From assembly GCA_003242675.1 (NCBI GenBank), contig QGVE01000160.1, forward strand, positions 1 through 5,123: a DNA stretch of 5,123 nucleotides. Direction: 5' to 3'. The notes under the pieces are model-generated. The model was not told the DNA's origin. It worked only from the letters and a program-made list of their open reading frames with translations, and searched no databases. Shown one piece after another: positions 1 to 5,123 of this stretch. Source of the stretch: Bacillota bacterium. GTDB taxonomy: Bacteria > Bacillota_E > Symbiobacteriia > Symbiobacteriales > Symbiobacteriaceae. How positions within the stretch are numbered: the first letter of the stretch is position 1; every line of letters starts with the position of its first letter. Both the position numbers and the translations under genes were made by a program.

Positions 1-112
1 ACAGGTCCTTCAGTTGCGCGTTCACCGATTCGATCAGCGACCGGTGCTTGCCATAAATCCGCCGTGCCAGGTCGGTTTTCCAGAACTCCAGCGCCGCTTT
101 CCGATAAGGCCC
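1..112 (-). mobile_element. DDE transposase fragment (internal piece, runs off the left edge)
   Basis: Read on the minus strand, this stretch gives a protein-like segment with FWKTD (about 83-69), then YGKHR (codons 53-55 down to 41-43), then LIES and QLKDL at the edge. A Tyr-x3-Arg followed by Ile-Glu and a Lys about eight residues later is the usual look of the third catalytic region of DDE transposases (IS4/IS1182/IS5-like), where the Glu (codon 29-31) would be the last D-D-E residue. The + strand reading of the same bases looks like no protein family. The C-terminus lies left of the window. The N-terminal part is missing, because the sequence turns into the FAD-linked oxidase at about 110-140. 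No terminal inverted repeat or target duplication is visible. The reading frame lies codon-on-codon opposite the oxidase frame, a frame that is often open by chance in GC-rich DNA, so the call rests on the motif rather than on openness. Confidence 0.65.
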
Positions 113-1396
113 CTGCGCCCGCACTTCCTCCCCCGCCTGCTCCTCCGGCCGCGCAGCACGGACGAGGTCGCCCGGGCCCTGGCCTACTGCAGCGAGCGCG
201 GGATCCCCGTCGTGCCCTACGGCGGCGGATCGGGCGTGACCGGCGGGGCCGTGCCCACGGCGGAGAGCGTGGTGCTCGACCTCGGGGAGATGAACCGGAT
301 CCTCCGCCTGGACGCCGAGAACATGACGGTGACGGCCCAGGCCGGCGTCCTGCTGAAGGATCTGGAGGCCTGGGTGAACGAGCGGGGCTTCATCACCGGC
401 CACTACCCCCAGTCGATCGACGTCGCGCAGGTGGGCGGCCTGGTGGCCACGTTCAGCGCCGGGCAGTTCTCGACCAAGTACGGCAACATCGAGGACCTGG
501 TCGCCGGGCTGGAGGCGGTGCTTCCCTCCGGCGAGGTGGTGCGCGTCGAGTACGCGCCCCGCCGGGCCGTCGGCCCCGACCTGCGCCAGCTCTGGGTGGG
601 GTCGGAGGGGGCTTTCGGCGTGATCACGGAGGTCACCCTGAAGCTCTTCCCCAAACCGGCCGACCGGTGGCTGCAGGGCTACGCGGTGCCCTCGATGCGC
701 CAGGGGCTCACCATCATCCAGCGGTTCATGCAGGCCGGCTGGAAGCCGGCGGTGGTGCGGCTGCTCGACAACGTCGAGGCCGCGCGGCTCCTGCAGGACA
801 CGCTGCCCGGCGAGGAGGCGCTGCTGATCCTGCTCTCCGAGGGGCCGGAAGGCTACGCCCAGGTGGAGGGCCGGGCCCTGGACCGGACCGTCCGGGAGGG
901 CGGCGGGCGCGCTTTGGGCGAGCGGCCGGTGGAGCTCTGGCTGGAGCGGCGCAACGACGTGCACGAGTTCGACCAGTACATCCAGATGGGCATCATCGTC
1001 GACACCATCGAGGTGGCGGCCCCCTGGTCCCGGATCGCCGACATCTACGAGCAGGTCACCGTCCGGCTGAAGGCGGAAGTGCCCGAGCTGCTGGTGATCA
1101 TGGGCCACTCCTCCCACAGCTACGTGCAGGGCACCAACCTCTACTTCATCTTCGGCGCCCAGCCGCCCCGCGACCCGGCGGAGGTGGAGCGGGTCTACTG
1201 GTCCATCTGGGAGCGCGTCATGGCGATCACCCGGACGTGCGGCGGGACGATCTGCCACCACCACGGCATCGGCAAGCTGCGCACCCGCTGGGTGCCCGAG
1301 GAGCTGGGCAGCGCCTACCCCCTCCTCCGGCGGCTGAAGCAGGCGCTGGATCCCCACGGCATCATGAATCCCGGAACCCTCCTGCCCCGTGCGTAA
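14..1396 (+). CDS. FAD-linked oxidase of the alkyl-DHAP synthase / glycolate oxidase GlcD type, probably lacking its native N-terminus
   Basis: A flavoprotein of the vanillyl-alcohol oxidase (PCMH-type) fold. Numbered from TTG at 14, family-like sequence starts near residue 38-43 (LLRPRSTDEV). The FAD pyrophosphate loop is PYGGGSGVTGGAV (68-80), the FAD_binding_4 domain runs to about 215, and the FAD-oxidase C domain ends with the typical LDPHGIMNPG. Tyr377 in LYFIF and His415-His417 in CHHHGIGK match in context and spacing the catalytic Tyr and His triad I recall for mammalian alkyl-DHAP synthase. Bacterial relatives mostly have no proven substrate, so GlcD-like 2-hydroxyacid oxidation is also possible. 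The first 35-40 codons overlie a transposase fragment. No Shine-Dalgarno site precedes the TTG, and no good start follows before the FAD loop. The gene is therefore probably 5'-truncated, or expressed as a fusion, and may be inactive. The rest is intact with normal codon use. glpD follows 18 bases downstream, which suggests one operon and a role in glycerol-phosphate metabolism (inference). Confidence 0.8.
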   Translation: MRVHRFDQRPVLAINPPCQVGFPELQRRFPIRPLRPHFLPRLLLRPRSTDEVARALAYCSERGIPVVPYGGGSGVTGGAVPTAESVVLDLGEMNRILRLDAENMTVTAQAGVLLKDLEAWVNERGFITGHYPQSIDVAQVGGLVATFSAGQFSTKYGNIEDLVAGLEAVLPSGEVVRVEYAPRRAVGPDLRQLWVGSEGAFGVITEVTLKLFPKPADRWLQGYAVPSMRQGLTIIQRFMQAGWKPAVVRLLDNVEAARLLQDTLPGEEALLILLSEGPEGYAQVEGRALDRTVREGGGRALGERPVELWLERRNDVHEFDQYIQMGIIVDTIEVAAPWSRIADIYEQVTVRLKAEVPELLVIMGHSSHSYVQGTNLYFIFGAQPPRDPAEVERVYWSIWERVMAITRTCGGTICHHHGIGKLRTRWVPEELGSAYPLLRRLKQALDPHGIMNPGTLLPRA

Positions 1397-1400
1397 CGGA

Positions 1401-1406
1401 AGGAGG
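1401..1406 (+). promoter_or_regulatory. Shine-Dalgarno site that fixes the glpD start
   Basis: AGGAGG lies 8 bases before ATG 1415. The in-frame GTG at 1406 overlaps this site, so it cannot be served by it. ATG 1415 is therefore the supported start. Confidence 0.85.
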
Positions 1407-1414
1407 TGGCGGCC

Positions 1415-3124
1415 ATGACCGTGCATCCCTTCAGCCCTGCGGGCCGGACGGCGGCCCTGAAGCGCCTGGCTGAAGAGACCTTCGACCTCCTGGTGATCGG
1501 CGGCGGCATCACCGGGGCCGGTCTGGCCCGGGACGCCGCCCTGCGCGGGCTCAGCGTGGCCCTGGTCGAGAAGGAAGACTTCGGCTCTGGCACGTCCGGC
1601 CGCTCGTCCAAGCTGGTCCACGGCGGCCTGCGGTACCTGGTGCACGGCGAAGTCCGGCTGGTGCGGGAGTCGGCCCGGGAGCGGGCGGTGCTCCGCCGCA
1701 TCGCCCCCCACCTCGTCCACCCCCTGCCCTTCCTCTTTCCCCTCTTCCACGGCGACAGCACCCTGCTCTACCGCACGGGCATTTCGCTATATGACTGGCT
1801 CGCCGGAGCGACGCCTGCCGAGCAGCACCGCATGGTGGACGCGGAGACCGTGCGCCACTGGGCGCCGGGGCTCCGGGAGCCGGTGAAGTGCGGCATCGCC
1901 TACGGCGAGTACATCACGGACGATGCCCGGCTGACGATGGAGAACGCCCGGTCCGCGGCCGAGTTGGGCGCGGCGGTGGCCAACCACGTGCGGGCGACGG
2001 GCCTCCGCTGCGAGGGAGAGCGCGTCGCCGGTGCCCACCTGCGGGACGAGCTGACCGGGGACGAGTTCACCGCCGCCGCCCGGGTGGTCGTGATCGCCAC
2101 GGGCCCGTGGGCCGAGCTCACCCTGGGTCAGGCGGGCGTGACCGGCCCCAAGCCGCTTCTGCTCACCAAGGGGATCCACCTGCTCTTCCGGGCGGAGCGG
2201 ATCCCGGTGGCCGGGGCCGTCACCCTCCGGCTGCCCGACGGCACGATGGGCTTTGCCATCCCGCGCTGGCAGTACGTCTACGTGGGCACCACCGACCTGC
2301 CCTACCACGGCGACCTCGACCGGCCCGGAGCCGACCCGGACGCGGTCCGGCACCTGCTGCGCCTGGTGCAGCACTCCTTCCCGGACGCGGGCGTGACCGA
2401 GCGGGACATCGTCGCCACGTGGGCCGGGGTGCGCCCGCTCATCGCCCAGCCGGGGAAGGCCCCGCGCGACACGTCCCGGCACGACGAGGTCTGGCGCATC
2501 CGGCCGGGCCTCCTCGCCATCGTCGGCGGCAAGCTCACCACGTACCGCCAGATGGCGAACCGGGTGATGGCCCAGGTGGCGCGGGAGCTGGACCGGGACC
2601 TGGGCGACAACCGGCGCACCGCCGAAGTCCCCCTGCCCGGGGCGGACGTGGAGGGACCCGGCTTCGGCCCCTTCCGCGACCGGATGCTCAGGGAGTACGA
2701 CGCCGCCGGCGTTCCGGGGACCGTCACCGACCGGATCGCCTGGCTCTACGGCAAGGGCATGCAGACCCTGCTGGAGTACGGCCGGGAGGATCCCGCCTGG
2801 CTGGAGCCCCTGGCCCCCGGGACCCCCGCCCTCCGGGGCGAGGTGCGCCTCGCCGTGGAGCAGGAGATGGCCACGACGCTGGCGGACTTCATGGACCGGC
2901 GCTCGGCCCTGCTGCTCTTCAGCGACGACCAGGGGCGGGCCGCCGCCCCGGAGGCCGCGCGCATCATGGGGACCCTGCTGGGCTGGAGCGAGGCCCGGCG
3001 CAGGGCCGAGCTGGAGGCGTACCTGGCCCTGGCCGGGCGGCACGGACCGGGGGGCTGGGAGCAGGACGCCGCGGCAGGGAACCTCGCCGCGGCCGCCGAA
3101 CCTGTCCTGCATGAGCAACGCTGA
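1415..3124 (+). CDS. glpD: aerobic glycerol-3-phosphate dehydrogenase (FAD-dependent, quinone-linked)
   Basis: Oxidises sn-glycerol 3-phosphate to dihydroxyacetone phosphate at the cytoplasmic membrane and passes electrons through FAD to the quinone pool. This is the central step of glycerol and glycerophospholipid use. The protein has 569 residues from ATG 1415, close to the roughly 555 of Bacillus GlpD. The N-terminal dinucleotide-binding motif is GGGITGAG (29-36). The family signature follows, with SSKLVHGGLRYL carrying Arg73-Tyr74. GVRPL contains Arg340 and GGKLTTYR contains Lys373 and Arg378; these are the substrate-site regions known from E. coli GlpD. A DAO_C-type C-terminal domain covers about 400-550. 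No truncation or missing core residue was seen. The gene sits 18 bases after the FAD-linked oxidase, has a strong ribosome site, and overlaps the next gene by 14 bases, so co-transcription is likely. GlpA (anaerobic subunit) is less likely, because no GlpB/GlpC partner is nearby and the C-terminal domain fits GlpD. Confidence 0.95.
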   Translation: MTVHPFSPAGRTAALKRLAEETFDLLVIGGGITGAGLARDAALRGLSVALVEKEDFGSGTSGRSSKLVHGGLRYLVHGEVRLVRESARERAVLRRIAPHLVHPLPFLFPLFHGDSTLLYRTGISLYDWLAGATPAEQHRMVDAETVRHWAPGLREPVKCGIAYGEYITDDARLTMENARSAAELGAAVANHVRATGLRCEGERVAGAHLRDELTGDEFTAAARVVVIATGPWAELTLGQAGVTGPKPLLLTKGIHLLFRAERIPVAGAVTLRLPDGTMGFAIPRWQYVYVGTTDLPYHGDLDRPGADPDAVRHLLRLVQHSFPDAGVTERDIVATWAGVRPLIAQPGKAPRDTSRHDEVWRIRPGLLAIVGGKLTTYRQMANRVMAQVARELDRDLGDNRRTAEVPLPGADVEGPGFGPFRDRMLREYDAAGVPGTVTDRIAWLYGKGMQTLLEYGREDPAWLEPLAPGTPALRGEVRLAVEQEMATTLADFMDRRSALLLFSDDQGRAAAPEAARIMGTLLGWSEARRRAELEAYLALAGRHGPGGWEQDAAAGNLAAAAEPVLHEQR

Positions 3125-3839
3125 GCACGTGCACCCGTCCCGGGAGGCCGGCACCGGCCCCGGGCTGCCGGAGCTTCATCAAGCTATCGTGTCTTGCGAG
3201 CGCTGCCCCCGCCTCCGCGCCTGGTGCGCGGCGGTGGGGCAGAAGCGCGTCCGGCGCTACCGCGACCAGGAGTACTGGGCCCGGCCTGTTCCCGGCTTCG
3301 GCGACCCGGAGGCGCGCCTCTTCATCCTCGGCCTGGCGCCCGGCGCACACGGGGCCAACCGCACCGGGCGCATGTTCACCGGCGACGACTCCGGGCGCTG
3401 GCTCTACGGCGCGCTCTATGAGTTCGGCTTTGCCGACCGGCCGGAGTCGGTGAGCCGCGACGACGGGCTCACGCTCACCGGCGCATACATCAGCAATGTC
3501 GTCCGCTGCGCCCCGCCCGGCAACCGGCCGCTCCCGGAGGAGATCGCGGCCTGCCGGCCCTTCCTGGAGGCCGAGCTGGCCCGCCTGACCCGGGTGCGCG
3601 TGGTGCTGGCCCTGGGCCGGATCGCCTTTGAAACCTACGTCCGGCTGCGCCGGGCGCAGGGGTACGACCTCGGCCGGCCCGTCTTCCGCCACGGCGCCGA
3701 GTACCGCATCCCGGGCCTGCCCGTGCTGCTGTGCAGCTACCACCCCAGCCGGCAGAACACGAACACCGGGGTGCTCACCCCGGCGATGTGGCGGGAGATC
3801 TTCGCGCGGGCCCGCAGGCTGGTGGACGAGCTGCCCTAG
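3111..3839 (+). CDS. uracil-DNA glycosylase, family 5 (UDGb type), Fe-S protein
   Basis: A base-excision repair enzyme that cuts uracil, and in this family often other deaminated bases such as hypoxanthine, from DNA. It has 242 residues. Motif A is GLAPGAHG (74-81) followed by NRTGRMFTGD (83-92). It lacks the polar Asp/Asn that family 1 enzymes carry in motif A, which is characteristic of UDGb. Motif B is HPSRQNTNTG (211-220), also UDGb-like. Four cysteines, Cys29 and Cys32 (CxxC) and Cys133 and Cys148, have the arrangement expected for the 4Fe-4S cluster of family 4/5 enzymes. The NxVRCAPPGNR segment (129-139) is also typical. The start ATG 3111 lies inside the end of glpD in another frame (14-base overlap), with no strong Shine-Dalgarno site, so translation may depend on ribosomes ending glpD. 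GTG 3129 is an alternative with no better site. Family 4 UDG is the only close alternative, and motifs A and B argue against it. Confidence 0.92.
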   Translation: MSNAEHVHPSREAGTGPGLPELHQAIVSCERCPRLRAWCAAVGQKRVRRYRDQEYWARPVPGFGDPEARLFILGLAPGAHGANRTGRMFTGDDSGRWLYGALYEFGFADRPESVSRDDGLTLTGAYISNVVRCAPPGNRPLPEEIAACRPFLEAELARLTRVRVVLALGRIAFETYVRLRRAQGYDLGRPVFRHGAEYRIPGLPVLLCSYHPSRQNTNTGVLTPAMWREIFARARRLVDELP

Positions 3840-3849
3840 CGGTCCGGCC

Positions 3850-4071
3850 GTGGGCGCCGGCCTGCCTGGCAGGCGGCGCCGCGGCATCTGTGGTGTAATC
3901 GCGCCCCGCCGGATCCCCCTCGGCCGGTTCCTGGGCTGGTGGGCGCAGTGCCAGTGCCCCCTGGCCTTCCTGGTCGAGGACCCGCTGGTCGTGGCTGCCG
4001 TGCCGCCCCTGAGCACCGCCATGCTCAGCTACACCGCCGGGTTGCTCGCACGGCGGTTCAGAAAACCGTAG
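3850..4071 (+). CDS. unrecognised small coding-like stretch (small gene or gene remnant)
   Basis: Not recognised. The frame from GTG 3850 to TAG 4069-4071 gives 73 residues. About nine in ten codons end in G or C, and from about 3898 to 4047 almost all do, while second positions stay mixed, as in the neighbouring real genes. The product has a basic start (PGRRRRG), a hydrophobic middle with WW and CQC (roughly residues 27-65), and a basic end (ARRFRKP). That could suit a small membrane-associated protein or the C-terminus of a lost larger one. No Shine-Dalgarno site precedes GTG 3850, and the 3853-3880 hairpin lies inside its first codons, so this start is doubtful. ATG 4021 would leave only 16 residues. 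A remnant whose 5' part has decayed is as likely as a working gene. The opposite strand is open here too, but it reads as low-complexity Arg/Pro/Gly sequence. Confidence 0.3.
   Translation: MGAGLPGRRRRGICGVIAPRRIPLGRFLGWWAQCQCPLAFLVEDPLVVAAVPPLSTAMLSYTAGLLARRFRKP
3853..3880 (+). terminator. GC-rich hairpin after the glycosylase gene, possible terminator of the + strand operon
   Basis: GGCGCC (3853-3858) pairs with GGCGCC (3875-3880), and GCCTGC (3860-3865) pairs with GCAGGC (3869-3874) around a CTG loop. One unpaired G at 3859 gives a 12-bp stem with a single bulge. It begins 13 bases after the glycosylase stop. No T-run follows, so it is not a canonical Rho-independent terminator. It could weaken or end transcription, or be a chance product of GC-rich sequence. 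Confidence 0.35.
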
Positions 4072-4108
4072 ACTTCGACCACCGGCCGTTCCCGAAAGAC
4101 AAGAATCA

Positions 4109-4155
4109 GGGGGCTGTGCCCACCGTCATCCCAGATGACGGTGGGCACAGCCCCC
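4109..4155 (-). terminator. perfect 22-bp stem-loop, terminator of the ZIP gene (possibly bidirectional)
   Basis: Bases 4109-4130 pair perfectly with 4134-4155 around a three-base loop (CCA on the + strand). In the minus direction the hairpin starts 12 bases after the ZIP stop codon and is followed by a T-rich run (TGATTCTTGTCTTTC, 9 T in 15). This fits an intrinsic terminator for the ZIP transcript. In the + direction only a short CTTTCT follows, so it would be weaker for transcripts from the left. Lying between convergent genes suits a two-way role. Confidence 0.75.
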
Positions 4156-4167
4156 GTGCCCGCCTTT

Positions 4168-4950
4168 CTAGCCCAGGGTCGTGTCCAGCAGCATCATCGT
4201 GACGAATCCCAACAGCAGCATGTACGTGGCCGTGCGCTCGTTGCCGCGCTCGTGGGTCTCGGGGATGATCTCGTCGCTGATGACGAAGAGCATCGCGCCG
4301 GCGGCGAAGGCCAGGGCCAGGGGCAGGATGGAGTGCGCCAGGGTGACCGCCGTGACGCCCAGCAGTCCCCCCACCGGCTCGACCAGGCCGGTCAGGAGGG
4401 TGATGAGGAACACCTGGCCGAGGGAGTACCGCTCGGAGAGCAGCGCCAGGGCGACCGCCATGCCCTCGGGGATGTTCTGCAGCCCGATGCCCATCGCCAG
4501 GCTGAGGCCGTTGCCCAGGTCGCCGCTGCCGATGCCCACGCCCACGGCCAGCCCCTCCGGGAAGTTGTGGATCGTGATGGCGATGATGAACAGCCAGATG
4601 CGCTGAAGCGAGGAGACGGCCCCGCCGCCCTCCGGGCCCTTGATGAAGTGCTGGTGCGGCGAGTACCGGTCCACCATGTCCAGGAAGAACCCACCGATGA
4701 AGAGCCCGATCCCGGCCACCAGCGCGCCCCGGAGGCCGCCGCCGGCGTGCTCCATCGCGGGAATGAGCAGGCTGAAGATCGTCGCGGCCAGCATCACCCC
4801 CGCGGCCATCCCCAGCAGGCCGTCCTGGATGCGCGGCGAGATCGACCGGGTCACCAGCGTCGGCAGGGCGCCGATCGCCGTCGCCAGCCCGGCCAGCAGG
4901 CTGGCCACGAGTCCGAGCAGAATCGGGTCCACGTTCGCAAGTAAGTCCAT
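4168..4950 (-). CDS. ZIP family divalent metal transporter, GufA-like subfamily
   Basis: An inner-membrane importer of Zn2+ and possibly Fe2+, Mn2+ or Co2+. It has 260 residues with eight likely membrane helices: about 9-33, 44-66, 74-92, 117-140, 148-171, 178-203, 208-229 and 240-258. The binuclear metal site is visible. Helix 4 has HNFPEG (His128, Asn129, Glu132), helix 5 has QNIPEG (Gln158, Asn159, Glu162), and helix 6 has Glu191 in VEP. The spacings 128-158 and 158-191 equal those I recall between His177, Gln207 and Glu240 of Bordetella BbZIP, a GufA-type protein. The loop between helices 3 and 4 has a short HQH (99-101) that may bind metal. ATG at 4950-4948 is supported by GGGAGGT (4967-4961 on the minus strand), 10 bases upstream. 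The gene is complete, converges on the + strand operon, and ends before a strong stem-loop. The preferred metal cannot be read from sequence. No obvious Zur or Fur operator was seen. Confidence 0.93.
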   Translation of the reverse strand: MDLLANVDPILLGLVASLLAGLATAIGALPTLVTRSISPRIQDGLLGMAAGVMLAATIFSLLIPAMEHAGGGLRGALVAGIGLFIGGFFLDMVDRYSPHQHFIKGPEGGGAVSSLQRIWLFIIAITIHNFPEGLAVGVGIGSGDLGNGLSLAMGIGLQNIPEGMAVALALLSERYSLGQVFLITLLTGLVEPVGGLLGVTAVTLAHSILPLALAFAAGAMLFVISDEIIPETHERGNERTATYMLLLGFVTMMLLDTTLG

Positions 4951-4960
4951 CGGTCAACCG

Positions 4961-4967
4961 ACCTCCC
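4961..4967 (-). promoter_or_regulatory. Shine-Dalgarno site of the ZIP gene
   Basis: On the minus strand GGGAGGT ends 10 bases before ATG 4950. This supports that start over longer upstream readings. Confidence 0.75.
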
Positions 4968-5123
4968 GCATGGATCTTACCACGGCGGACAGGCCCCGGG
5001 GAACTGCGGCCCGGCGCCGTCTGGTTGGGCCGCGCGGGCCGAGGGACCAGGGGTGGGCGCACCGGCTGGCGGGGCGGCCGCGCTGCGGCCCTCCACGCGG
5101 CGGGCGACGCTTCGGGGGAGCTT
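4968..5123. other. GC-rich sequence upstream of the ZIP gene, no confident gene
   Basis: On the minus strand TAAGAT (4979-4974) is a four-of-six match to a -10 box, but no convincing -35 box sits at the right distance, so a promoter is only possible. One minus-strand frame is open from the right edge to TAA at 4979-4977 and gives an Ala/Pro/Gly-rich tail. It could be the disordered end of an upstream gene or chance openness in GC-rich DNA. A 6-bp inverted repeat, GGCCGC-GCT-GCGGCC, lies at about 5077-5091. Nothing here is decisive. Confidence 0.3.

Noticed and set aside
1406..1414. Upstream GTG start for glpD adding three residues
   Set aside because: It overlaps the AGGAGG ribosome site that is correctly spaced for ATG 1415.
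64..1473. Second + strand frame (469 codons) over the oxidase
   Set aside because: Arg/Gly/Pro-rich shadow frame. The other frame has the FAD loop and the HHH motif.
1787..3154. Long minus-strand open frame (455 codons) opposite glpD
   Set aside because: Its Pro/Gly/Arg/His-rich product has no domain, and the + strand glpD is unambiguous. Such antisense openness is common in GC-rich DNA.
2964..4022. Minus-strand open frame (352 codons) opposite the glycosylase and the gap
   Set aside because: Low-complexity Arg/Pro/Gly product with no motif, opposite a well-supported gene.
3840..4167. CRISPR repeats, tRNA or riboswitch in the gap
   Set aside because: No spaced direct repeats, no cloverleaf or CCA end, and no recognised riboswitch core were seen; only the two hairpins and the coding-like frame.
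4106..5062. Long minus-strand frame (318 codons) and + strand frame 4135-4944 over the ZIP gene
   Set aside because: Both are shadows of the ZIP frame, which has eight membrane helices and an intact metal site. One runs straight through the terminator stem.

Overview
This is a 5.1 kb window of very GC-rich DNA (roughly 70% by eye), with codons ending mostly in G or C and clear Shine-Dalgarno sites. The gene families are bacterial: a FAD-linked oxidase related to alkyl-dihydroxyacetone-phosphate synthase, a GlpD-type glycerol-3-phosphate dehydrogenase, a family 5 (UDGb-type) uracil-DNA glycosylase and a GufA-type ZIP metal transporter. A high-GC, possibly thermophilic bacterium such as a Symbiobacterium- or Thermaerobacter-like Firmicute would fit. 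That is an impression from composition and gene content, not an identification.

Layout. Positions 1 to about 112 read on the minus strand as an internal piece of a DDE transposase. At about 110-140 this changes abruptly into the + strand FAD-linked oxidase (to 1396), whose normal N-terminus seems to be missing. The oxidase is followed 18 bases later by glpD (1415-3124), which overlaps the uracil-DNA glycosylase gene (3111-3839) by 14 bases. These three genes look like one + strand transcription unit, which a GC-rich hairpin at 3853-3880 may end. The gap 3840-4167 holds that hairpin, a stretch with strong coding-type codon use but no recognised product (about 3850-4071), and a perfect 22-bp stem-loop (4109-4155). 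The stem-loop lies just beyond the stop codon of the convergent minus-strand ZIP gene (4168-4950). The remaining 4951-5123 is the ZIP leader and GC-rich sequence of unclear nature.

How the genes work together. GlpD oxidises glycerol 3-phosphate to dihydroxyacetone phosphate (DHAP) and passes electrons to the respiratory chain. The oxidase belongs to a superfamily whose best-known related member acts on acyl-DHAP, so both may work in glycerol-phosphate or lipid metabolism, but the oxidase substrate cannot be read from sequence. The glycosylase removes uracil and other deaminated bases from DNA and has no clear functional link to its neighbours. The ZIP protein is a separate metal-uptake unit. 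I did not find a clearly new multi-gene system. The points most worth checking are the transposase/oxidase junction, the AGPS-like active site next to glpD, and the coding-like stretch in the intergenic gap.
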